A stretch of DNA of 64,000 nt from positions 1,364,001 to 1,428,000 of the forward strand of contig NZ_CP097116.1 in NCBI RefSeq assembly GCF_024029335.1. Direction: 5' to 3'. Shown here piece by piece: positions 8,687 to 18,017 of this stretch (the stretch's first letter is position 1; each line of letters opens with the position of its first letter). Under the pieces are notes generated by a model. That model had not been told where the DNA came from. It did not search any database and saw nothing but the letters and a program-made list of their open reading frames with translations. The translations under genes and the position numbers were made by a program. This stretch comes from Fructilactobacillus myrtifloralis. Its GTDB lineage: Bacteria > Bacillota > Bacilli > Lactobacillales > Lactobacillaceae.

Positions 8687-8863
8687 CTAGAAGTTCAACA
8701 TCGAGCCGACAATGAGGGCGACAAAACAGAGCGCAAAGGCTCCAATCAGGACCTTAAGCAGAATTTTTTTCAAACTCGGTTTCTGCGGTTCGGGCTGATT
8801 TTCCTCGAGGTGCTTAAATCTTTTTTTCAAATCTTGGTTAAGTAACTTTTCATTGTTTTTCAT
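8687..8863 (-). CDS. Small single-span membrane protein (58 aa), divergent from secA2
   Basis: Reading the minus strand from ATG at 8863 to TAG at 8687 gives 58 residues starting MKNNEKLLNQDLKKRF. A charged, amphipathic N-terminal half (residues 1-33) is followed by one hydrophobic span (about residues 34-52, LLKVLIGAFALCFVALIVG) and a short tail. There is no ribosome site, but a good minus-strand promoter, TTGCGT (8901-8896) / TATAAT (8878-8873) with a 17-bp spacer, would start transcription 2-4 bases before the ATG, suggesting a leaderless mRNA. The topology resembles SecE, and accessory Sec loci of streptococci have small proteins Asp4/Asp5, so a link with SecA2/SecY2 is a possibility. No homology is claimed. 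Confidence 0.6.
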   Translation of the reverse strand: MKNNEKLLNQDLKKRFKHLEENQPEPQKPSLKKILLKVLIGAFALCFVALIVGSMLNF

Positions 8864-8901
8864 AATAGCTAAATTATATAATTATTAAAAACGATACGCA
8901 A
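8853..8901. promoter_or_regulatory. Divergent promoters for the accessory Sec operon and the small membrane gene
   Basis: Plus strand: TTGTTT (8853-8858), 18 bases, TATAAT (8877-8882), reading towards secA2. Minus strand: TTGCGT (8901-8896), 17 bases, TATAAT (8878-8873). The two -10 boxes overlap by two bases within TTATATAATTA, so only one can be occupied at a time. Confidence 0.5.
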
Positions 8902-8938
8902 TTAATTTAAATGAATTCATGAAAGAGGCTCGGGCACA

Positions 8939-11293
8939 ATGGCAGTATTGCAAAAACGGCATTATCAAAAAACGGTGCGGCAAGTCCTCATGCTGGCAGA
9001 GTCCTATCAACAAATGTCAGATGAAGAGCTGCAGCAGCAAACCCAAATTTTGAAAGACCAGGTTAACGGTGATCAGAAACGGTTAAAAGCGGTGTTGCCT
9101 GCTGCGTATGCCGTTGTTTGTGAAGCGGCAGAGCGGGTCCTCGGTTTGCGCCCCTATCCGGTGCAGGTCTTAGGAGCCGTTGCCATGGAAGATGGTAACA
9201 TTGCCGAAATGAAAACGGGGGAAGGAAAGACGCTCACGGCCACGATGCCCATGTACCTTCATGGACTAATGGGAAGTGGGAACTTCTTAATTACGGCCAA
9301 TGAATATCTCGCTGCTCGAGATGCTCATGACATGGGTAAGCTCTACCGGTGGCTCGGCTTAACGGTAGCGAGTGCTGTTCCCGAACTAGGTCAAAAGCCC
9401 GAAGATCGGGATCTGGACACCATTTATCAAGCAGACATTGTCTATACCACGAATAGTACCCTCGGTTTTGACTACTTGTTTGATAATCTTGCCAAATCAC
9501 CACAAGAACAACATTTGCGTTCCCTGAACTTTGCCTTGATTGATGAAGCCGATGCGGTCTTATTGGATACAGCCCAAACGCCGTTGGTAATCTCTGGGGT
9601 TCCCCGGGTGCAGTCGAATTACTACCAAAGTGCTGACCAGGTCGTTAAGTTATTACAGGAACAGGACGACTATGAAATTAGTGATGATCTGAAAAACGCA
9701 TGGTTTACCCCCCAGGGAATCGTTAAAATGGAACAATACCTGGATGTTGATAACCTCCTAACGCAGGAGTGGACGGATCTATACCGGCACCTGGTGTTAG
9801 CGTTACGTGCTAACTACATTCAAAAACGGGAACGGAATTACGTGGTTAAAGACAACGAAGTGGTGTTAATTGATGCTGAAAATGGGCGGGAACTCCCCGG
9901 CATGAAGATGCAAGCTGGGATGCACCAAGCGTTAGAAGCGAAGGAACAGGTGGAAATTACTCCCGAGCAACGGACGATGGCCACCATTACCTATCAAGAC
10001 CTCTTCCGGATGTTTAAGCAGCTAGCGGGAATGACCGGGACCGCGGCCACCGATAAAAAGGAATTTTTAGAGGTCTATAACCTGTCCGTTTTCAAAGTTC
10101 CGACGAACCGTCCGAACATTCGCAAGGACTTTCCCGATCACCTGTTTATCAGTAACCGGGCGAAGTTGTTAGCGACGGTTGACGTGGTGAAAGCGGCCTA
10201 TCAAAAGGGGCAACCGGTACTAGTTGAAACGGGTTCCTTAGAGCTCTCAGAGCTGTATTCAAACTTATTGTTAAAGGAACGGATTCCCCATAGTTTGTTG
10301 AACGCGCGCAGTGAAGTAAAGGAAGCCGAGATTATTCGCCATGCTGGTGAAAAGGGCGCCATTACCGTTGCCACCTCCATGGCCGGTCGAGGAACGGACA
10401 TCAACATCAGTAAGGAAGTTGAGGAGTTAGGTGGACTCTTGGTGCTTGGAACTGAACGGATGCAAAACCGGCGGATTGATAACCAACTCCGGGGGCGCGC
10501 TGGACGGCAAGGAGCTCCGGGAGAGAGTGTCTTCTACGTTTCCCTTGAGGATAAGGTCGTAACGGAAAACGCCCCGAAGTCAATTCGACGCTTTGCTCAT
10601 CGCCATGCACATGATCAGCAACAGACTCTGAGTAACCATGGCCGGTTCCGGAATGCCATTAACCGGTCGCAACAAATTTTAACCAACCAAGAACGCAATG
10701 CTCGGTTTGAAACCCTTCAGTACGGGGAAGTGTCCCGGATTCAACGGGAAAGTATTTACCAGACCCGGAACTGGATCATGCAGGCGACCCAATTGGATCC
10801 CTTGGTGACCATGTGCTTTGAAGCCGTGGCCCAGGGCTTTGGCAGTAAACGGGCTGATTGGGTCGATGACTCCCAGACGTTACTCGAGTTTATCTATCAA
10901 AATGTTGATCCGGATTATCAATCGTCCCGTGATCTGTCGGGTCTTTCGAATGAGGAACAGGTCAAAGTGTTACTGCAGGTGATGCAGGACCGGCTCCAGG
11001 TCATGCACCAGCAGTTACCGCATCAAGATCAATGGATTTACTTTGAACGGCTCGCCGTTTTGCGGGCCGTTGATCAGGGTTGGGTCGAACAAGTTGACCA
11101 GTTGGACATGTTAATGCAGGTTACCAAAAGCCGGTCCATCGCGCAGGTTAACCCCATTTTTGAATACCAAAAAGAGGCCCAAAAAGCTTATCAAACGATG
11201 CGTGAGCACATTAAGTTGCAAGTTGTCAGAAATTTAACTAATTCAGATGTGATTCCCCAGCCAGACGGAACCGTAGACGTTGAATTTCCTTAA
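8939..11293 (+). CDS. secA2: Accessory Sec translocase ATPase SecA2
   Basis: 784 residues, shorter than housekeeping SecA (about 790-840) and lacking its C-terminal zinc/SecB tail. Walker A is MKTGEGKT (Lys97), the DEAD box is at residues 202-205 (LIDEADAV), and the helicase motif VI region contains NQLRGRAGRQGAPGES near residue 520. It drives export of glycosylated serine-rich adhesins through SecY2 at the inner face of the membrane. First gene of an operon secA2-secY2-asp1-asp2-asp3-gtfA-gtfB. The gene order with Asp proteins identifies the SecA2/SecY2 type rather than the SecA2-only type. ATG at 8939 follows AAAGAGG. Confidence 0.96.
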   Translation: MAVLQKRHYQKTVRQVLMLAESYQQMSDEELQQQTQILKDQVNGDQKRLKAVLPAAYAVVCEAAERVLGLRPYPVQVLGAVAMEDGNIAEMKTGEGKTLTATMPMYLHGLMGSGNFLITANEYLAARDAHDMGKLYRWLGLTVASAVPELGQKPEDRDLDTIYQADIVYTTNSTLGFDYLFDNLAKSPQEQHLRSLNFALIDEADAVLLDTAQTPLVISGVPRVQSNYYQSADQVVKLLQEQDDYEISDDLKNAWFTPQGIVKMEQYLDVDNLLTQEWTDLYRHLVLALRANYIQKRERNYVVKDNEVVLIDAENGRELPGMKMQAGMHQALEAKEQVEITPEQRTMATITYQDLFRMFKQLAGMTGTAATDKKEFLEVYNLSVFKVPTNRPNIRKDFPDHLFISNRAKLLATVDVVKAAYQKGQPVLVETGSLELSELYSNLLLKERIPHSLLNARSEVKEAEIIRHAGEKGAITVATSMAGRGTDINISKEVEELGGLLVLGTERMQNRRIDNQLRGRAGRQGAPGESVFYVSLEDKVVTENAPKSIRRFAHRHAHDQQQTLSNHGRFRNAINRSQQILTNQERNARFETLQYGEVSRIQRESIYQTRNWIMQATQLDPLVTMCFEAVAQGFGSKRADWVDDSQTLLEFIYQNVDPDYQSSRDLSGLSNEEQVKVLLQVMQDRLQVMHQQLPHQDQWIYFERLAVLRAVDQGWVEQVDQLDMLMQVTKSRSIAQVNPIFEYQKEAQKAYQTMREHIKLQVVRNLTNSDVIPQPDGTVDVEFP

Positions 11294-11316
11294 ACCACAG
11301 AAAGCGATTACTACCA

Positions 11317-12558
11317 ATGAAATTTTTACGCAAACATCTTTTGACTAGCCGCATTATTTGTACCTTGTCTATTTTGGTTATTTCAATTATTGGACAAGAT
11401 ATTATTGTTCCCGGAATTGACCCGGCGGTAGCCGAGGCTTCCTTGTCCAAGCAGACCTTCTTACAAATGCTGGGGGTAACCATCGGTGGAGAACTTAAAA
11501 TCCCCACGTTACTCTCGCTCGGATTAGGTCCCTACATGATGGGCTTGATTATTTGGCAGGCGGTGTCCGCCCTTGATTTTGACTGGGTAAACCGCCTCAC
11601 GGTGAGTCAAACCGGGTACATTCAAAAAACCATCACGTTAATTTTGGCCATTTTGCAGGCCATTCAGTTAATGATTTTTATCAAACCGGCTTTAGTGCCG
11701 CTCGTAATCATGAATCACACCTTATCCATGGACGTTTCGCAACTGGGAATTGTATTAATTTTAGTGGCTGGGGCAATGTTAACGGTTTTTCTGGGGAATA
11801 TTAATACCGAAAAAGGGTTCGGTGGGATTTCTGTTCTGATTCTCCCTGGAGTTTTAATTGGGTTACCACGAGCGTTACAAGCTGGTTGGCAAGATTTGAA
11901 CTATCCTTTAACCATCCCGCACCTGATTACAGCTGGGGTGGTAACTGTCATCGTAATTATCATTCTTGTGATGCTTTTGCAAATCGAACTCCGAATCCCA
12001 CTGCAACGACCGCTCATTGAAGGAACGGGAAGTAAATCGTACTTACCCTTTAAACTCTTAGTTGCCGGCGCGATGCCCTTTATGTTTTCCTCGACGTTGT
12101 TTTTGATTCCAAACGAGTTGATCGAATCTAACGGCATGTTGCGTTCAAGTGGTTTTTCTGATTTTGTCCACACGATTACCGATCAACAGACGGTGTGGGG
12201 GATCATTAACTACGGGGTCATTATCATGCTGTTAACGTATATCTTTGGTTTCATTACGGTTCAACCCTTGCGACTTTCAAAACAGATGAAAGAGAACGGC
12301 GAATACATTTTAAACGTTTTCCCTGGTACGGCTACCACGGAATACCTCGTGAAGTGGTTTTTAATCATGGCAACGTGGGGAGGACTGTGTTTAGTTGTCA
12401 TTGCGATCATTCCGTTGATTATCGGACTCAAGTGGCATGGAATCGCTAACTATACGGTCTACATTGGGAGCGTCGCAATTTTAGTTACCATCATTCAAGG
12501 AATGTGGGAACAAATTAACGCCCTATACAGTAAATACAGCTATCGAGTTTTTAACTAA
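11317..12558 (+). CDS. secY2: Accessory Sec channel protein SecY2
   Basis: 413 residues with about ten hydrophobic segments. It is recognisably SecY-like (LSLGLGPYMMGLIIWQ near residues 65-80; FPGTATTEYL near 330) but without the longer loops of the housekeeping SecY. It should form the dedicated membrane channel for the serine-rich repeat proteins encoded downstream. It begins 23 bases after secA2 and ends 12 bases before asp1. No accessory SecE or SecG homologue (Asp4/Asp5) follows in this operon; the small divergent gene at 8687-8863 is the only small membrane protein nearby. Confidence 0.94.
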   Translation: MKFLRKHLLTSRIICTLSILVISIIGQDIIVPGIDPAVAEASLSKQTFLQMLGVTIGGELKIPTLLSLGLGPYMMGLIIWQAVSALDFDWVNRLTVSQTGYIQKTITLILAILQAIQLMIFIKPALVPLVIMNHTLSMDVSQLGIVLILVAGAMLTVFLGNINTEKGFGGISVLILPGVLIGLPRALQAGWQDLNYPLTIPHLITAGVVTVIVIIILVMLLQIELRIPLQRPLIEGTGSKSYLPFKLLVAGAMPFMFSSTLFLIPNELIESNGMLRSSGFSDFVHTITDQQTVWGIINYGVIIMLLTYIFGFITVQPLRLSKQMKENGEYILNVFPGTATTEYLVKWFLIMATWGGLCLVVIAIIPLIIGLKWHGIANYTVYIGSVAILVTIIQGMWEQINALYSKYSYRVFN

Positions 12559-12570
12559 GGGGGTGCGCTA

Positions 12571-14172
12571 ATGACATTAATTATTCCGAACTTTCAGGAT
12601 GCCCACGGGCGACCGTTGGCTGATTTACCGGAAGTGGGACTGGCCAAGATGTTACAGCAGGCTGAAGAACCAGTGGAGCTGGCTTTTGTGCAATCATCAC
12701 TGACGTTAAAGCGGGATCTCCAACAACTTGGGTTGCAAGACATCCCATACTGGGATGTGTTTGCCGACTTACAGCACGTGGAGTCGATCGAAGGCTTGCC
12801 GTTAAACGTGTTCGACTTTCCGGCTCCAGCTGGCTATGAACCCTTCTTTAACCCTAGTAACAATCAAGTTTGTTTGTACAAGGACAACACACTGGCGGTG
12901 GAAATTACCGTTCACAATCAGTTGGAGGTGGAGCGGGTCGTTTACTTTGAACCAGATGGCGTCCGGCGGATTAATTACTATTCGGATGCCGGTTTCTTGA
13001 GTACAACCGTATGGCTGAATGTGACCGACCAGATTATTCGCCAGGAATGGTATACGCCGTTGCACCAAGTGGTCTTTTGGATGGACGAAGCGCAACAATT
13101 TCAGATTGATCCAGCGTTTCAAAGCGAGTTTTCGTTGTCGACCTATCCGAGCTTGCAAAGCATCATTAAGGAACGCTACGAACGGCATTTTCACACTCCA
13201 GAGCATGTGGTTGCGGCCTACCGTTCAGGTGTAGCCGCGGAAGACCAGTTTCATTTATCGTTACCGGCTCAGCACATGATTGCGCTCCTTGAACCAGAAG
13301 TTCATTTGGACAAAGTCGCGCAACTCAAACGCCAGTTTCCAAAGGCGCAGTGGGTGTTTCCTAGTCAAAAACTCGCCCAACGCTTTCAGGATGAGTATGA
13401 TGACGATCTAGAGCAAGTGGTGGCGATTGAACCCTACCCCACGAGTTTTGACCCCGGCCTAAGTAACGAGTTTGAAGCCCAGTTTGTCTATCTCCAGTTA
13501 CGCAACCAGACGGAAGCCCGGATTTCCCAACTAGTTGAGGGGGTCTTACCCGAATTACAACAGGATGAGAACATTGTGCTGCTGGTGGCGGGGGATGATG
13601 CTTCCCGACAGTTGATGCAAGCCTACCAACGCCTCTGGATTCAGCAACACCTCGGAGTAGATGTGAATGGCGACGAATTCACTATGTACACGGATGCGGC
13701 CCAACCCCAGAACTTTCAAACGGAGTCCGAGTGGCTGGATTACATCGATAATGAAGTAATCCAGGATGATGTTGAACTAACGGAAGCTGATCTCCATCGC
13801 TTTTATCGGGCCAGTTTATTTCAAACTCAGATTCAATTTATCAAAGAGCAGGAACAGAGCAGTGCCGAACTATTTCAAAAGGTGCGTCTGTTTGTGGACA
13901 TGGGAGTCCATGCCGATTTGAAGAAACAAATTCAGGCCATTTCAGCGGGGGTTCCGATTATCAGTACCACTCCGACGGATTTAGTCCGGACCGGGGAAAA
14001 TGGTTTTTATAATCAAGAACTGGCCGACTTGCCCGACCAACTTAACTACTTTTTACAGGACCTGCATCATTGGAATCAAGCCGTTGTGGCGAGCGTGGAC
14101 CTAATGGAAGAATACGAACAAGAACAGCTTTTAGAGCGCTGGAAGGGGGTTTTAAAGCATGGCAAGGCCTAA
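12571..14172 (+). CDS. asp1: Accessory Sec system protein Asp1
   Basis: 533 residues, close to the usual Asp1 length. ATG at 12571 follows AAGGGGGTG. The protein is soluble and acidic, with a glycosyltransferase-like (GT-B) fold in known homologues. The C-terminal half has HADLKKQIQAISAGVPIISTTPTDLVRTGENGFY, which resembles the nucleotide-sugar region of GT4 enzymes but without the full catalytic E-x7-E motif. In streptococci Asp1, Asp2 and Asp3 form a complex that binds the adhesin and is needed for export. The assignment rests on the order secY2-asp1-asp2-asp3 as well as the sequence. The 3' end overlaps asp2 by 14 bases, pointing to translational coupling. Confidence 0.9.
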   Translation: MTLIIPNFQDAHGRPLADLPEVGLAKMLQQAEEPVELAFVQSSLTLKRDLQQLGLQDIPYWDVFADLQHVESIEGLPLNVFDFPAPAGYEPFFNPSNNQVCLYKDNTLAVEITVHNQLEVERVVYFEPDGVRRINYYSDAGFLSTTVWLNVTDQIIRQEWYTPLHQVVFWMDEAQQFQIDPAFQSEFSLSTYPSLQSIIKERYERHFHTPEHVVAAYRSGVAAEDQFHLSLPAQHMIALLEPEVHLDKVAQLKRQFPKAQWVFPSQKLAQRFQDEYDDDLEQVVAIEPYPTSFDPGLSNEFEAQFVYLQLRNQTEARISQLVEGVLPELQQDENIVLLVAGDDASRQLMQAYQRLWIQQHLGVDVNGDEFTMYTDAAQPQNFQTESEWLDYIDNEVIQDDVELTEADLHRFYRASLFQTQIQFIKEQEQSSAELFQKVRLFVDMGVHADLKKQIQAISAGVPIISTTPTDLVRTGENGFYNQELADLPDQLNYFLQDLHHWNQAVVASVDLMEEYEQEQLLERWKGVLKHGKA

Positions 14173-15772
14173 ATTTGTGACCGCGGTCATTCACATTGGG
14201 AATGCCGATTACACGGCAGCTGCCCAATATTTAACGGATGACTATCAGTATTATCATAGTGATAGCGTTGCTCCAGACCAAACCCCACTTCCCGATCAGC
14301 CGTTGCTGAAAGAGAACGGGAAGTTAAATCCGAAGTACCGGAATGCCGTGTTTATTCTGGACGCCGGGTTCCCCTGGTTAGATGATCCAGCCGTTTTAAG
14401 CCAGCTTCCCGCTAACCAAATTTTACTAACTGAGCAACTTGAACTCAGTCCAGCCGCCAGTTCCATTTTAGCGTTGAAGGGCGCGTTTGTGACTGACCGC
14501 CAGACCCCTGAGGAGCTCATGAAGGAGATTCAACACTTCTTTTACTTTGATCCAGATGGGTATCGGTTTGATCCGCGAGCTTGGCACTTTAACTGGGAAG
14601 CCCTTAATTCAATTCAACTGCGGGGCAATGTCTATCACGATTTAGAGTTAAAACCGACGGACACGTGGCAATTAATTACGGCTCCCCACGATTCCTTTTT
14701 CTTACCCGCTAAAATGGCCGATAAGGTGTCGTTGGATTATCAGATAGAGGACGGCGCTGAACTAGGGCTAAAACTGACGCAAACGAATGCACAAACGAAG
14801 CAGGTCATCAAAACCATTTTTCTGACTGGCGATCAATTAGAACACAGCCTGGACGTGATTGGAAATGAAGTCCCATCGTTCTTCCAGGCTCTGCTGTACG
14901 GAAAGGGGCAGGGACACGTCCAAGTCGGTGATTTACACGTCCGGCGTTCCCGTGGTCCCTATGGAGAAATGATGCCCAACGATGTGGTGTTGCAAGATCA
15001 AGCATTACATGGTAATGTAGGAATTTATTTTGATGCAGGGGACTTAAAACCACCGTTGAACGTTTACTTTGCCGGTTATCGGACCAAGGAAGGTTACGAA
15101 GGCCGGCGCATGATGGAAAACTTTGGGGCGCCCTTCTTATTAATTTCTGACTGGCGGTTGGAAGGAGGGGCTTTCTACCTCGGCGATGAGGAGTTTGAAG
15201 CCCAAATTGTGTCGATCATCCAGGAAAAATTGCACGCCCTTGATTTTAAACCGTCTGATTTAATTCTAGCCGGAATGTCAATGGGAACGTTTGGTGCGTT
15301 GTACTATGGTGCTCGTTTGAATCCAGCTGGGATTGTGCTCGGGAAGCCCCTTGCTGAACTGGGCACGATTGCGCAGAACGGTCGGGTGAAACGCCCGAAT
15401 GACTTTCGCACGAGTGAAGACATGCAACTGTACTTTGAACCAGATTTATCGGACACTTCCAGTCATGACCTAGACCAACGCTTTTGGAAAAATTTGGAAA
15501 ACGGTCACTTGCAAAACACCACGTTGGCGATTGCTTACATGTTTCAAGATGACTATAACCGGGATGCCTATCAAGGGATTCGCCAGCGCTTTGTGCAGCT
15601 AAACCCGACGGGAAAATTGCTAGCAAAGGGGTTTGAAGGGCGGCACAATGACCAGACCCTTCCAATTGTGACGTGGTTTCAACGGCAGTACTGGTATTTG
15701 TTGTCCCAGTTTGGGCGCAAGAAGCCGCAAAAAGTGAAACAGGCAGGCATGAAGCAGAAAAAGGGTGCATAA
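14159..15772 (+). CDS. asp2: Accessory Sec protein Asp2 (SRRP glycan O-acetyltransferase)
   Basis: 537 residues. The central and C-terminal part is an alpha/beta-hydrolase-like domain with nucleophile elbow GMSMG (Ser374, LAGMSMGTFGALYYGARL) and a likely catalytic His in FEGRHNDQT near residue 500. Known Asp2 proteins acetylate GlcNAc on the serine-rich adhesin and are also structurally required for export, so here it probably modifies the two giant proteins downstream. It overlaps asp1 and ends two bases before the asp3 start codon. Cytoplasmic. The motif and the neighbours make the call firm, although the sequence is clearly diverged from streptococcal Asp2. Confidence 0.92.
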   Translation: MARPKFVTAVIHIGNADYTAAAQYLTDDYQYYHSDSVAPDQTPLPDQPLLKENGKLNPKYRNAVFILDAGFPWLDDPAVLSQLPANQILLTEQLELSPAASSILALKGAFVTDRQTPEELMKEIQHFFYFDPDGYRFDPRAWHFNWEALNSIQLRGNVYHDLELKPTDTWQLITAPHDSFFLPAKMADKVSLDYQIEDGAELGLKLTQTNAQTKQVIKTIFLTGDQLEHSLDVIGNEVPSFFQALLYGKGQGHVQVGDLHVRRSRGPYGEMMPNDVVLQDQALHGNVGIYFDAGDLKPPLNVYFAGYRTKEGYEGRRMMENFGAPFLLISDWRLEGGAFYLGDEEFEAQIVSIIQEKLHALDFKPSDLILAGMSMGTFGALYYGARLNPAGIVLGKPLAELGTIAQNGRVKRPNDFRTSEDMQLYFEPDLSDTSSHDLDQRFWKNLENGHLQNTTLAIAYMFQDDYNRDAYQGIRQRFVQLNPTGKLLAKGFEGRHNDQTLPIVTWFQRQYWYLLSQFGRKKPQKVKQAGMKQKKGA

Positions 15773-15773
15773 T

Positions 15774-16535
15774 ATGGAAACCATTTATGGGTTAACCTGG
15801 GATTCGTCTGATCCAAATACCGATACATATGGATCCCAAATTGCTTATAATCGGGCCGGCTTCGTTCGGTACCAAAATGAACTGCAACCGGCAGGCAAGA
15901 AAATCCACTGGTGGGAAACCAAAATTCCAGCTGGTGACGCCCAAGGGCCACACTATGGGAGTAAAGTGTTGCCCCAGTTGCCCCGCCAGGAAAAATTCCA
16001 TCTGCTGTTAGACGGAACGATTACGCCGGACGAATCGGTGGGGATCATGTTGTTGACGTATGATCAGCATCATCAACTGGTGAATGAGACCATGTCCCTA
16101 TCGAAGCAGTTAACCTTTGAGTTGACGGATGAAGAAGTTGATTATGAGATTTCGCTGGTAAAGTTTAACAACGAGCACCTGGAGTTTCGGGCCTTGTTTA
16201 TTATTCCAGATCAGATCTGGAAGACCTTTACCATTCAACCGCGGTTTGACATGGCGGCGATCGACCTCGTTCCAAAGCGAACGGATGCAGTGGCCACGAC
16301 GGGTACGGTAATTGTGCGGAGCTTTAATCGCGTTGTTGATGCGACCCCGTTATCCGGATACGAGGCTCTCGAACCGCATCGCATCATTTGGATCACCGCC
16401 GATTGGGATGCCACTGATTTAGCGCAGAAGTTAACCGATTTTAAAACCGAGTTTCACTTACGCTCAGTTCAGCTCATTGGTGGGGATCTCATTTCCCAAA
16501 AACTGTTAGTGGATGTGGAACGGTCCGATAATTAA
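15774..16535 (+). CDS. asp3: Accessory Sec system protein Asp3
   Basis: 253 residues. ATG at 15774 is 8 bases after AAAAAGGG; an upstream GTG at 15765 overlaps that site and is rejected. The N-terminal region contains IAYNRAGFVRYQNELQPAGKKIHWW and GPHYGSKVLPQLP, typical of Asp3, which has a carbohydrate-binding-module-like beta fold in known structures. It acts with Asp1 and Asp2 in binding the glycosylated adhesin and delivering it to SecA2. The C-terminal ~100 residues (after about residue 150) are an extension whose role I cannot assign. Two bases separate it from asp2. Confidence 0.88.
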   Translation: METIYGLTWDSSDPNTDTYGSQIAYNRAGFVRYQNELQPAGKKIHWWETKIPAGDAQGPHYGSKVLPQLPRQEKFHLLLDGTITPDESVGIMLLTYDQHHQLVNETMSLSKQLTFELTDEEVDYEISLVKFNNEHLEFRALFIIPDQIWKTFTIQPRFDMAAIDLVPKRTDAVATTGTVIVRSFNRVVDATPLSGYEALEPHRIIWITADWDATDLAQKLTDFKTEFHLRSVQLIGGDLISQKLLVDVERSDN

Positions 16536-16553
16536 AAGAAAGTAGGAATTGCT

Positions 16554-18017
16554 ATGAATTTTTTCATTAACCAAGCGATGGGTATGGGAAATTCAGGTGT
16601 GGAACACGCCGAATTTTACCGCGCTGCCCGGTTTAGACAAGCCAAGTTACCATTTCGCTTTTTATTTTTAAACCTAGTTCCCGAATTACACCAGGCCATG
16701 GATCGGTGGGGTCTCAAGGATCACGAAGTGTTAAATCTGTGGGAATACCTAGTGCTCGGTGATGAGTACCTGAAAACGGGACTGAAAAAACGGATCAAAG
16801 CGCACAAAGGGACCATGGTAATTGATGGGACCAATACCAACCGGAAACAAGAACTAATCACCGATTCAGGGATATGCGTGGTGCAACACTTCTTTAAGGG
16901 ACCAGATAAGCAACACCCGGACAATCAAATTTTACAGGTTGGCGTTTCACGGGTGGAACTCTATTCGGTGAAAACCGGGGAACGAAAGGTGATGTACCAC
17001 ATTGAAAACGATGTGCACCGTGGACCCAACGTGATTAACATTCATTTGTTTAATGAACACGGTCATCACTTGTTCTTCCGCAACCTATACGATCTGCATC
17101 GCTACTTCTTTGAAAACGTTGACCGGGCTTACCACGGTAAGAGTAATTTCATTATCGACCGGGGTGAATTTGCCGATGACGTTCTCATGGAAGACCGAAT
17201 TCCAGACTCAAAAATCATTTACATTGTGCACGCCGACCAGTTATCCAATCGGGATGATCCCAAGTATCCATTGTGGAATGACCACTACGAATACATGTTG
17301 GAACACATCCATGAGGTGGACCGGGTCGTAACGGCGACTAAATTACAACGAGATGATCTGTTGGTCGACGAACCAAGTGCCAAGGACATCGTAACGGCCA
17401 TCCCAGTGGGAGGAGTTCGTGACGGGGTAACGAAACAGCAGGGACGTAAAGCGCACAAGCCGTTCCGACTCATCACGGCTTCCCGGCTTGCGGCTGAAAA
17501 ACACGTGGACGTGGCGATTAAGGCGGTTGCAAAATTGCACGACCAGGGGAAGGCAATTCAGTTCGACATTTACGGTCAGGGAGAAGAGCAAAAGAAGCTC
17601 GAACAAACCATCAAATACTGCCATGCTGAGGATTACATTCACATGAAGGGTCTTTCCCACGACTTGGAACATGTCTATCCGAAGTATGATGCGTTCATTT
17701 CAACCTCATTTTCAGAAGGATTTGGGCTCACTTACATCGAAGCGTTAAACGCTGGGTTGCCAGTGGTGACATTCAATGCGCGGTTTGGGGCCCAAGAGTT
17801 AGTGCATGATGGGGTGAACGGTTACCTGGTCGATCTCAAGCGGGACGATGATGATTATAACGTTGAACAAATTCAAGGTGCCCTGCAAAAATTACTGAAG
17901 GGGAATAACTACTCCAAGTTACAGGCAGCAACCAGTAAATCGGTCGCAGAATTTCAAGATCACATCACCGCGGATAAATGGAGGGATTTAATCAATGGAT
18001 TACGTACTAGTAAATAA
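16554..18017 (+). CDS. gtfA: SRRP glycosyltransferase GtfA (Gtf1), GlcNAc transferase
   Basis: 487 residues, near the usual 500. GT4-type retaining transferase: N-terminal GxGNSGVEHAEFYRA segment, DUF1975-like insertion in the first half, and the C-terminal nucleotide-sugar site with LITASRLAAEKHVD and SEGFGLTYIEAL (Glu388 and Glu396 as the E-x7-E pair). It adds the first GlcNAc to Ser/Thr of the adhesin stalks in the cytoplasm, using UDP-GlcNAc, and works as a heterocomplex with GtfB. The last 23 bases overlap the gtfB start. Because the partner gene is short here, how GtfA recognises its acceptor is an open question. Confidence 0.94.
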   Translation: MNFFINQAMGMGNSGVEHAEFYRAARFRQAKLPFRFLFLNLVPELHQAMDRWGLKDHEVLNLWEYLVLGDEYLKTGLKKRIKAHKGTMVIDGTNTNRKQELITDSGICVVQHFFKGPDKQHPDNQILQVGVSRVELYSVKTGERKVMYHIENDVHRGPNVINIHLFNEHGHHLFFRNLYDLHRYFFENVDRAYHGKSNFIIDRGEFADDVLMEDRIPDSKIIYIVHADQLSNRDDPKYPLWNDHYEYMLEHIHEVDRVVTATKLQRDDLLVDEPSAKDIVTAIPVGGVRDGVTKQQGRKAHKPFRLITASRLAAEKHVDVAIKAVAKLHDQGKAIQFDIYGQGEEQKKLEQTIKYCHAEDYIHMKGLSHDLEHVYPKYDAFISTSFSEGFGLTYIEALNAGLPVVTFNARFGAQELVHDGVNGYLVDLKRDDDDYNVEQIQGALQKLLKGNNYSKLQAATSKSVAEFQDHITADKWRDLINGLRTSK

